DNA of 64,000 bases, taken from assembly GCA_944474755.1 (NCBI GenBank), contig OX104115.1:33305080-33369079 (forward strand). Direction: 5' to 3'. This document shows positions 33,630 to 44,800 of this stretch, piece after piece. A program made the translations under genes and the position numbers. The DNA comes from Limnoperna fortunei. Its lineage: Eukaryota > Mollusca > Bivalvia > Mytilida > Modiolidae. Every line of letters begins with the position of its first letter. Position 1 is the first letter of the stretch. The notes beneath the pieces are model-generated. The model searched no databases. It was not told where the DNA came from and saw nothing but the letters and a program-made list of their open reading frames with translations.

Positions 33630-34190
33630 TGTGCGGTATTATTCCATCTCACTCTAATATCGTGAGATGGGCCCATCTCAGCTCGTTGTCAAGAGGTCGT
33701 TAAGTAAACACTGTGACGTCACAATGTTACAAAACAGCGATAAACAGATTGTTTATGTTTGATGAAAATCGATGCATTTTCTCGTCATCTCATCTATGGG
33801 CTGTCGCACTTCGATGAGATATGGACAAGAAAATGCATCTCGTTTCAAAAAACGCAAATAATCTATAAATAGCAATGATTTTAAGTCATCTACTGAACCG
33901 TGTACGTTGTAATGAGGCAACACTGGAATCATCACATGACACATTAAACAATTAATATAACAAGTGTGGACTGTGAGCATGCTCATAAAGGGATACCCCA
34001 GAGGTCAATAAAAATCATTCATGCACATCTACATATCATGTACTTCCTTTTTAAGTTTCATTAAATTTCATCAAGCGGTTTAGGAGGAGTTGCGCTTACA
34101 AGGGATGTGGACAGACTGACAGAGAGGGCGATTCCTATATAAGTTTGGGAGAGGTATAAAAATAGCTTTTACCCTATTATATTACACTTG
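33630..34190. repeat. Repeat family R3, copy a
   Basis: CACAATGTTACAAAACAGCG ATAAACAGATT and ATCTCACTCTAATATCGTGA GATGG have a decayed counterpart at 61325-61470. Local inverted words CATCTCAC/GTGAGATG are present. The region after about 33990 (CATCAAGCGGTTTAGGAGGA GTTGCG, GACAGACTGACAGAG) resembles 43850-43970. Confidence 0.5.
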
Positions 34191-34239
34191 CAATACAAAG
34201 CTAGCTATAAAGTCACATAGACTTATAAAAAGACATAAA

Positions 34240-34581
34240 AACTACTCTTACTACAAGGGCACAATACAGTGACACTTAAGTCGCATACAATACACATATG
34301 TATAAAAATGACATAAAACTACATGTGCACATTTACAGTAGTGCTTAAGTCACATACATTATACATATGTATAATAATGATATAAAAAGAATGTGTGCTC
34401 ATAAGCAGTGACACTTAAGTCACATACAGTACACATATGTATAATAATGATATAAAAAGAATGTGTGCTCATAAGCAGTGACACTTAAGTCACATACAGT
34501 ACACATATGTATAATAATGATATAAAAAGAATGTGTGCTCATAAGCAGTGACACTTAAGTCACATACAATACACATATGTA
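34240..34581. repeat. ~69-bp minisatellite, left part
   Basis: Units of ACACTTAAGTCACATACAGT ACACATATGTATAATAATGA TATAAAAAGAATGTGTGCTC ATAAGCAGTG. The array is split by element H4 and resumes at 36807. Confidence 0.85.
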
Positions 34582-36806
34582 TAACTAGAGGCTCACAGGA
34601 GCCTGTAATCGCTCACCTGGAATCCAAATGACTTAAACTATATTAAAATTTTTGAAATTAACAGTTTCAGTCTAGTTGTTATAGCTTTTAAGTTACTGTG
34701 CAAAAACTAAACATTTCTTCAAAAAATTTGTTAAATACAATAACTCCTATAAGGTGCCATCTACAATTTCTGAAAATTAAATGGTTTTTAGGCATTGTCC
34801 TTTAGGGTACTTTAGAAATTTACAGTTTTACTCTACTAATAGGTGTGTTATAGACTAATTTATAATTAAAAAACTGTTCATATGTCCAAATTCATAATGA
34901 AAGGGCAATAACTCCTATAAAGAGTCATCTTGCAATTTTTGGACTAAGCAATCATTTGTAGGGCTTCTATTGCTGATCATTTGTGCAATTTACAGTTTTA
35001 ATCTAGCTACTATAGTTTTCAAGTTACAGGACAAAAATGGAAAATTTCTTAACAAAATTGTCATTTAAGGGCAATAACCCCTATAAGGAGTCATCTGACA
35101 ATTTCAGACCAATTAAATGAATTGTAGGGCTTTTTTGCTGATCATTTTTGCAATTTATTATTTCACTCTAGCTGCTATGGTTTTTAAGTTACAGGACAAA
35201 AACGGAAAATTTCATAAAAAATTGCAATTTAAGGGCAATAACTCCTATAAGGAGTCATCTGACAATTTCAGACCAATCAAGTGAATTGTAGGGTCTTTAT
35301 TGCTGATCATTTGTGCAATTTACAGTTTCAATCTAGCTGCTATAGTTTTCAAGTTACAGGACAAAAACGGAAAATTTCATAAAAAATTGCCATTTAAGGG
35401 CAATAACTCCTATAAGGAGTCATCTGACAATTTCAGACTAATACAGTGAATTGTAGGGCTTGTATTGTTGATCATTTTTGCTATTTACAGTTTTACTCTA
35501 GCTGTTATAGTTTTAAAGTTACAGGACAAAAACGGAAAATTTCATAAAAAATTACCATTTAAGGGCAATAACTCATATAAGGAGTCATCTGACAATTTCA
35601 GACCAATCAAGTGAATTGTAGGGTCTTTATTGCTGATCATTTGTGCAATTTACAGTTTCAATCTAGCTGCTATAGTTTTCAAGTTACAGGACAAAAACGG
35701 AAAATTTCATAAAAAATTGCCATTTAAGGGCAATAACTCCTATAAGGAGTCATCTGACAATTTCAGACTAATACAGTGAATTGTAGGGCTTGTATTGTTG
35801 ATCATTTTTGCTCTTTACAGTTTTACTCTAGCTGTTATAGTTTTAAAGTTACAGGACAAAAACGGAAAATTTCATAAAAAATTACAATTTAAGGGCAATA
35901 ACTCATATAAGGAGTCATCTGACAATTTCAGACCAATCAAGTGAATTGTAGGGTCTTTATTGCTGATCATTTGTGCAATTTACAGTTTCAATCTAGCTGC
36001 TATAGTTTTCAAGTTACAGGACAAAAACGGAAAATTTCATAAAAAATTGCCATTTAAGGGCAATAACTCCTATAAGGAGTCATCTGACAATTTCAGACTA
36101 ATACAGTGAATTGTAGGGCTTGTATTGTTGATCATTTTTGCTATTTACAGTTTTACTCTAGCTGTTATAGTTTTAAAGTTACAGGACAAAAACGGAAAAT
36201 TTCATAAAAAATTACCATTTAAGGGCAATAACTCATATAAAGAGTCATCTGACAATTTCAGACCAATCAAGTGAATTGTAGGGCTTTTATTGCTGATCAT
36301 TTTTGCCATTTACAGTTTCACTCTACCTCGTATATTTTTCAGGTTATATTGTAAATACCAAAAATTTTGTCAAAAATCGTCAAAAAAGGGCATTAACTCC
36401 TACAAGAAGCCAATACACAACTTCGCACTAATAGCAACTATTGTAGACCTTAATGTGCTGATCAATTTGAAGTAACGGTTTTCTCTATAGCTATTATAGT
36501 TTTTTAGATAATGATCAAAAACCTGTGTTGACCCCCATATTCTATTTTTAGTAACAGCGGCCATATTTGTCTGTTGATCAACACCCTGGGTATAAACTTG
36601 AAACTAGGAACCCTAAGGATGATTGTGGCCAAGTTTGAAAAAAATTGGCCCAGTGGTTTCAGAGGAGAAGATTTTTGAAAAAGTTTACGACGGACGACAG
36701 ACGACAGACGACGGACGACGGACGACAGACGACGGACGACGGACGACGGACGACGGACGCCAAGTGATAGCAATAGCTCACATGGACCTTCGGTCCAGGT
36801 GAGCTA
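34582..36806. mobile_element. Helitron-like element H4 with 330-bp higher-order core
   Basis: It starts ACTAGAGGCTCACAGGAGCC and ends ATAGCTCACATGGACCTTCG GTCCAGGTGAGCTAA after a long GACGGACGACAGACG array (36690-36760). The core contains ~165-bp units; at 35291, 35621 and 35951 a two-unit block repeats with an exact 330-bp period. It inserted into the ~69-bp minisatellite: left flank CATATGTATA and right flank AAAATGACATAAAAC join to give CATATGTATAAAAATGACAT, the uninterrupted sequence seen at 34303. Confidence 0.8.
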
Positions 36807-36985
36807 AAAATGACATAAAACTACATGTGCACATTTATAGTAGTGCTTAAGTCACATACATTATACATATGTATAATAATGATATAAAAAGAATGTGTGC
36901 TCATAAGCAGTGACACTTAAGTCACATACAGTACACATATGTATAATAATGATATAAAAACTATGAGCATTAATTGATAAGTTAG
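36807..36985. repeat. ~69-bp minisatellite, right part
   Basis: It resumes the array of 34240-34581 (TGACATAAAACTACATGTGC ACATTTA.AGTAGTGCTTAAG) directly after element H4. Confidence 0.85.
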
Positions 36986-38641
36986 TAAATGCAGAACTTT
37001 GGTTATTGGCAGTTAAGGATATGATAATGATAGCACCAATAGAGTATCACAAGAGTAATATATTTAGACCTTGTTCATTTAAAGAAGGGTTGTGGAAATG
37101 AGTGACAATGTATGAATTGTATTATGCACTGAAGTTGTATTATTTTTATCTGATGAATTTGGATTGAACTAGGATGCTCAGGAGAGCCTAATTTTTTTTC
37201 GAACACCTATCCCATACACCGTCTTAAAAGTAACAAACTGTACTTTCAAGTGTCTAGAAACATGATTAGTCAAATACATGCCTGCCCAAATTTGTTGTAA
37301 AAATAACATGCCATAGGCTAATATTAAATATATTATGCAATTGCTTGAAGTGCGCCGAAAATTGCGGGGGCTAATATTAAATATATTATGCAATTGCTTG
37401 AAGTGCGCCGAAAATTGCGCAAAGTTATATTATAACAGATGCTTTGGAGGTATATCATACAAACAATAAATAAATTCCTATCTACAAATCTGAGCATCAC
37501 TATAACATCAGTATAACAAATCCTAAGCTGCAATATACACTAAACCGTCTACAATGTGTTCGACTAAAATCTTTTCAATTACATTTACAAGTTGAACATC
37601 GCTGATTTTAGAAAAATCAATCATTATAGCAAAACTATTGAAATTTTGACCAATTGATATAATTTTGAGATAAATTTCCACAAATTTGTTTTAAATGCTA
37701 ATTGAGTCTTACTTAAAGTACGTTTAGACACTGTGTATGGTAAAAAATAATGATAACTGGTTTTGAAAACATTTAACAATATAAATCATACTGATAAGCA
37801 TTTCTATTAAGTACGAAATTTGCAAAAAATATCATCCTTTATTATACATGTTATATGTCCTGCAATAGTATAAATAGAAAATTTAACAGCATTCAGAACA
37901 AAGTGTCTGACATTTTTTTTAAATTTAAGAATACAGATATCATATCTATGGTAATATTATTTTAAATTTCTTTGATTATTTTTTTTCAGAATTCTGTAAA
38001 TTTTAAAATACCCCAAAAAAATCCATAAATTCGTAGCACCATCGTATAAGTCATATGTATACTTCTCATGACAAAAAAACTGTGACTCCTCCAATGGAAA
38101 GTTTGATATTTAACCATACTTAAACCTCTAGTATCAAACCCATTTAATAATGATGTAAATAGAAAGTTGTAGTTGTATCAGACCTAATATATACAAAATA
38201 TTGAAAATTAAAGTTTTAACAAGCTATGTAATTCTTTAATAAAAAAAATTAAGTTGTTTTGCTACTTTTTGACAGTTCTTTCAGATGGACAAAAATTACA
38301 CCTATAGCGACCCTGATTTTTCTTCCCAGTTTACCAACTAATTGACATAACACTTACAATTATAATTCAAAGAATTTTGAGAATCAGTTGTTATCATACT
38401 TTTTTATTCTCTTCCCTGTTCAATCTATTAGAAAATTTGATATATAAGTGCACGAAAACTTTGAAATAAGCTTGGAGACTACTGGGTTTTATTTTGAATT
38501 ATGAATGAAAAACAAATTAAATGTCAAATTTTTGAAGTAAATTCATTGGCAAACTATTGTACATGTGTCCAGAACCCCCTTAAATATCAAATGTAGACAT
38601 ATATAATAACCAGGGTATTAAAATATGTTTACTGTTTTGAT
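36986..38641. other. Sequence 3' of the anoctamin gene
   Basis: It holds a near-perfect 53-bp tandem duplication at about 37316-37420 (GGCTAATATTAAATATATTA TGCAATTGCTTGAAGTGCGC C) and, nearer the gene, the 3'UTR. No other gene recognised. Confidence 0.5.
38488..38493 (-). terminator. Candidate polyadenylation signal AATAAA for the anoctamin gene
   Basis: AATAAA on the minus strand lies about 150 nt past the stop codon. In AT-rich DNA this hexamer is common by chance, so it is only a candidate. Confidence 0.3.
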
Positions 38642-38816
38642 TTAATTATTTCTATCATTTGATACAGGAAGCTCTGCTATGAATTCCCCTCTTGGTCCTT
38701 TGACAGTAAAAAATGAAGAGTCATCAGAATGTTTTGATGCATGTTCTGCAGAATTTGATATAGGAAGCTCTGTAATGACTTTTCCATTAGGTCCAAGTAC
38801 TTTGAAGAATACAGGT
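38642..38816 (-). CDS. Anoctamin exon e16 (last exon with internal repeat, stop)
   Basis: It encodes (R)PVFFKVLGPNGKVITELPI SN, a Ser/His-rich spacer, then SFFTVKGPRGEFIAELPVSN and DRNN before TAA at 38644-38642. Two ~20-residue units with pattern FFxVxGPxGxxIxELPxSN lie in tandem and are similar in DNA as well (GAGCTTCCTATATCAAAT / GAGCTTCCTGTATCAAAT), pointing to a within-exon duplication. Acceptor CTTGTTTCAG. Confidence 0.88.
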
Positions 38817-41800
38817 CTGAAACAAGAAAGAAAAATTAACTAAAATATTTAAATAAAAAATGTATATTTTGGATTCTATACCACAATCAAGTAAGCAAAT
38901 GATGCCACTGTAATAACCATCAATCATTTTGTGTTGAAATTAAATCGTTATTTTAATTGCTCAACAAATACCGGAGTACTGCAGTAACTAAAATTAATGA
39001 AAATAAGATTTCATGAAAACGAAGGAAAAAAATTTAAAAATGTCTCAGAGAAACATAGATTACTATTTGTTACTTACATTAGAACAAACATTTAAGTGAT
39101 ATACTTTATAAGCATTCAACCTGTATGGAATTTTAGTATTCCTAACATATAAGATAAGACTTGTAAATGTAATGTTACGGAATATAACAGAAGCATTATC
39201 TTATAAATAAATCCCAATTTTCCTTCCTAATAAAGCAAAGTTTTTATAAAGGCAGTAGTTACATACATAATATTGAATTCTACTCTAACTCTGTTATACA
39301 TACAATAAAAATAAATATAATAAATCCATGCACTAGTCTAACAATCCATATACAAAGAAAATTAAAAAATGTAGTCAGACACATTCATGATATTTTGTTA
39401 TGTGAAGTATATATGTATACACTAGTAATGTCATGCACACCAAGATATTGAGTTAATTAGACTAAATTAGTTAAACCTGATTTCTCTTTGTGAGTTTAGA
39501 ATTTTTCCTATGCTACAAATACATGTAGATCATGCAAAATATTGTCAGTAATTTCTTGCTTTATGCAAACAAAACCAACAGACTAATAATCTACATGTTC
39601 CCAAACTTTCTTTTGCAAGACATAATAAAAAATGCTATACTGTTTTAAGATATATCACTTTCTTTGTGTTTACTTTACGATCTGACCTGTATGTATCCCC
39701 TTTGACCTTGCAAACTAACAGGTTTTTGGATAGACATACACTAATAAAGATCTATGTAATACAAGTTTAGCTTACTGTATACTGAAATGATCATAAATTA
39801 CCTAAACTTCAAACTGTTAAGCAGAGCAGTAACAGAAGAAGATATCAGAAAAAACTAAAGACAAGAATGTTTTTGAATATTTATTATACTTTGTTTTAAT
39901 CCCAACTGAAAACAAACTTTCTTTGACAGAAGCGATTGAATAAAATTACATGAGTTTTACTAAAACAACATAGGACTTTATACCTTTGATTGTATTTTAT
40001 TTCTGTATGAAGACCCTTGTAATAAAAATGAAAATTTCTGAGGTATAACGCAAAGAATGTGAAGGCTTATGTTAAAAGTATTTGCAATAAAAATATTTAT
40101 ATATAATAATAAATAAATAAATAATAGGAGCCCAGTTTCATATAGCATCTCAAATTTGAGTATTTCTTCAACTCAAATATTGTCCATCACAATCAAATTG
40201 CTAGAAAATTTGATTTTGAGGAAGATTTCTATGAAACAAGGGTCCAATGTCTTTTCGTTCGTCCATTAATAAGAAAAATTTAGCAAAAGTGATTTTGTTC
40301 TAAATAAAACTAATGCCACAAAGATAATATATCATTAATAGATCAAAGGGTAAGAACAACAACCAAACTGTTAAATCAATCGTTACCTGTCTAAATATCA
40401 CTTTCATTAACATTTCTGAAAACAGAACCTCAAAATCTAGTAATATCTATCTGATAGAAAAAAACTTGTATGTCAAGACTCTACCCTGAAAATGGCATAA
40501 AAAAATCTGTAACGTATAACTGTTATATTTTACTACTGAGATGACAAAAGTTTCATAACGTAGTACATTTATTTAAAAGTTACAGTTTAACATTAATTTT
40601 TTTTCCACCAGTCACCATTAATATATTCTCATCTGAAAATTACCTGAAAATTTCATGTTAAATTTACAATTTTAATTTACAATTTTACATCAAATTTGGT
40701 GGCCTCCATGGCTGAGTGGTTAAGGTAGTTCGTCTACAGTAACTATTGATCATGCGGTCTGTCAACACTGAGGTTGTGGGTTCTAGTCTCAACACAGGCA
40801 GGCTGCTTTCAACTCAAATCTTAATTGACAAGGATTGCCAGTTTTCCTACTGCAGGTCGGGGGTTTTCTCCATGTACTCATGCTTCCTCCCAAATAAAAA
40901 CTGGATGCCCTAATATTAAGCTGTAAAATTGCTGAAAGTGTTGTTAAACACCATTAAAACAAACAAACAAACAAACAGCATATAAATATTTAACTTCACC
41001 TAGCCCGGGGTGAGACTAAAACCCACAATATCAGTGTTGACATGCCATATTGTCACTCACATAATATATGGCTATTACATGAAAATCAGTGAATATCTGT
41101 AATTAAAAAAAGTAGTAAATTTGTGAAATCAAATACAAAATTCTCCCAACCCTGGAGTTAAGGTCATGACTAATTAAGACACAGTATTTTCATCTTTTTT
41201 GACAAAGGAATTTTAATACACAGATCAAAGTAATATACTTTAATTGTAAAACAACTGGCAATAAATATTTAATTAATATCGTTTTTGGATAAATTTAAAG
41301 TTAACAATAGGACCATTTTCTCTCATGTGCATGTGTGAAATGTGCTCTTTCAAGGCAGTACCTGGAAGTGTTTTGTTTATGACGTTACCATTGTAAACTA
41401 ACAAACAGATGAGAACCGTATATTCGTTAGTGAGGAGACAATTTTTCTCCATACTGGTCAAGCAGGTTGAATATTATGCAAAAATTAGAGAAGTAGTATT
41501 ACTTTGCATGCAAAAATGGAGAATGCAGCATGGTTACTTTTTAATAAATTCTACAGGAAATATCACACAAATATGATAAATTCAATAATTTTTAAGTCTA
41601 ATAAAATGTAGATGATTTTGTTTTAAATGCTAACAGACAGGAAGCTAAAGTTTTCATTTTGTAAGGCAATGTTATATTATCATGCAAATCTACTGTTGGT
41701 CCTTATACTGCTAAACAGATTTGTTTTTAACTATTTAATATCTTTCTAACCTTTCATAATTTCCAGGTGTTTGTGCTTGTGGTTCTCTGTGAGAGATTTG

Positions 41801-44800
41801 TAGATCATTATATGGTGGAGGTTGTTCATCATCTGAAAGATAGAATAATGACATTTTAAACAGGCTGTTATATATTAGATGAAAAATTTAATAACTGCTC
41901 TTTGATTCTATTTGTTATTTTTTTTCTATTTCTATCATGTTTCTCCTTTTCACTTTGTAATCTGTAGTAAATGAAGAAAATATGGTATTCCCCAAGGCTA
42001 ACTCAAACCTCTTATCTTACATTTATTTTGTGAATTTGAAAAAAGAATACCATATCTAAATATGACCTCACATAAAGTTTTTTTTTTAAATTTACTTTAC
42101 TGTGGTAATACATAATAAAAATAAAATTATTCCAATTAAAACAACTGTAAGATCATTTATTAAATTTGTTTATTTTATTTGTTGATATTGTGTTGGGGGG
42201 TCTCAAAAATTCCTGTTACTAGTCTTAACTATAATATCAAACTTACCACCATGTCTGTCATGATGCTTCTTTTTCTTCTTTTTCTTCTTTAGTTTCCTTG
42301 TGGGGCTGTATTTCACTTCATCTTCAAAGACATCGCCTTCATCTACACGATGGCGTCTTTTTTGTTTAGATGACCTAGAATTTAAATACATATTAATATC
42401 AAAACTTGCTTAAAAGAGGATACAGCTTTTAAGTAATACCTAAATTAGGACTTTGAATGTTTATATATACAGCTTGCTGGGCATTAAGTGTCTGTCAATA
42501 ATTACAGAGAATCAATTGCACAGAGTGAATATCGAAAATATGATCACACAAGTGCCTCAGAATGCATCAATTTAAATGAGTGTGCAGAATTTGTTCTGCC
42601 CACAAGTTCAATTTAAACGCTTTTCAGCACAAGGGAACAACATTCATGACGTGCTATTGATTATCCTGTTTATTTATTTTAATTTTTTAAAATGTTGTTG
42701 CGCATTAAGATTTGCAAGTTACGTTGTTAAGGAATACATTGTGATGTCACTTCCAGAGAGGGAAAAACTGACTTTATTTCACATGTGAACTACTGGAACT
42801 TATTGCACAGAGAAATCTTGGTATTTCATCGCTATCAATGTCATAAATCAATCTATGTTAGCATGTCATCAAAACTACATTCAAATGTATTATTATATCA
42901 ATAATAATGCACATAGGTAATATGTGTATGCTGCTTAGAAACTGGAGAAAATGTGATTGATTATCGGCCAATCATTTTCTATCTCCCTGGCACTAAAAAA
43001 AACATATAACAACAACATGCAGAGACAATGTCTCAGCATTGTACTTCATCTTATCAATGGTAAAATGGTCGCATGAAACAAACAAATATGGGTCTGTGTC
43101 TTTCGATTATATACTACCTTTTGCAACACCAACCACCTCCATTTTGAACAATGGTCCTCCTTACAGAAAGATACACACAAAGAATGGAGAGTACAACTAT
43201 TTTGACTATTACATATTCAAATCGAACCAGCATATTCAATAGTATTACAGGTACTCCAGAATCCCTGATAACTATTCCATACCTAACCAGTTTTTCATCC
43301 TCAGTTGGGCGCCATTCATCAGCTTTTTCATTCTCCAAGAAAACAGTAGGTTTGTCAACAGGTGGAGTGACAAGCTGGTCATTGGATGAACCCTTGAATA
43401 ATTTATTACTTTCCTTTTCTTCTCTTTCTTTGTCTTTTCTCATTACAGCTGTCATATGATGCGAGTTCTGTAAAAAATACACAAATACATAAAAAATGCA
43501 CATATATATGTCAACATTTATGCCATAACCTGTTACAACAGAAATATAAGTATATTTTGCATTAGAACAAAACTAAAAAACTGTGAACAATGCTCACTAA
43601 CTGAAACCCCCAGCTTCCCAATTTTCAAAACATCCCAAATATTAATCTGATCAAATGTTAAATATCAAGTGCACAATGGCTATGTGACAAAGAATCTGTG
43701 AGAGGTTTATCAAATTCCATTTAGTAGTGTGGGTGGAGTTGCAGATAAAAGATGGGTACCCCTTTATGTCAAAGACAAACTCCATGTTTTTTATGGGAAA
43801 CCCCAAAAATCTTTCAAATCAAAATGTTAAATATCAGGTGCACATTGGGACTATGTGACAAAGATTCTGCGTAAGTTTCATAAGTTTCATCAAATTCCAT
43901 TTAGTAGTGTAGAAGGAGATGGGGATAAGAGAAAGTGTAACGGACAGACAGACAGAGAGACGGACACCCTCATCACTAGCGGGAGGTATAAAACATGTGT
44001 AGACTGTGAGCGAATGCGCACTAGTGATACCCCAGCTTTTACAAATAAGTGTAAAAATCTAAGTATTCGGTAAACAGGAAGTAGATGACCAAAGAGCATA
44101 AAATTGCTATACACCGTAAGGTACTATAGGATAAAGCAATATCATTCTGCTGCATCCTATAGTTGCTTAGAAAACTAAGTAAATTTTGCATGTATGTCAA
44201 CTAATGTGTACAAAACTACATGTAAGTATTTGGTTAACAGGAAGTAGATGACCAAGGAGCATAAAATTGCTACACACCATATCGTACGATAGGATAAAGC
44301 AATATGCAAAATATCAGGCTTCTGCATCCTATAGTTGCTTCGAAAAATGTGACAGAAATTTTTGTTACAGACAAACAGACAAGGGTAAAACAGTATAGCT
44401 TCTCTTCTCCTAAGCAGGGGTATAATTAACGTATTTTATGGTTTAAAGGTCAAAACAGGATAAAGGTACCCGTTAAAATAGCTATTTTTTGGTAAATTTA
44501 GGATTCAGTTTGATAGATCAAAGCATCATATAAGTAACAAAATTGATGAAGTAAATAACACAGTCATGTTAAATTTATTTATTTGCTTTAATATCCTCTG
44601 TCTAAGCAGTACATCTTGGCCAGAACAAGCTCCACAAGAAACTAATCGAAGTCAAACTATTCTTGCCTTTAGTTATTTTTTCCATAGACTATGTTTGATT
44701 TTGAACAAAGAATGGCAAAACACAGTATAGGTCGAGCAAACAATTTTCTGGGGAAAAAAATCGCCCCTATAAACTGTCCAAATACCATGCAAAGGGGACA

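Larger units (their letters stand above)
38817..41750 (-). other. Anoctamin intron between e15 and e16
   Basis: AT-rich intron containing the SINE at 40697-40975 and M2-type sequence at 41103-41494. No other exon recognised. Confidence 0.5.

Noticed and set aside
36504..36773. 89-aa ORF with RRLSSVVRRLSSVV repeats
   Set aside because: Antisense translation of the GACGGACGACAGACG microsatellite of element H4.
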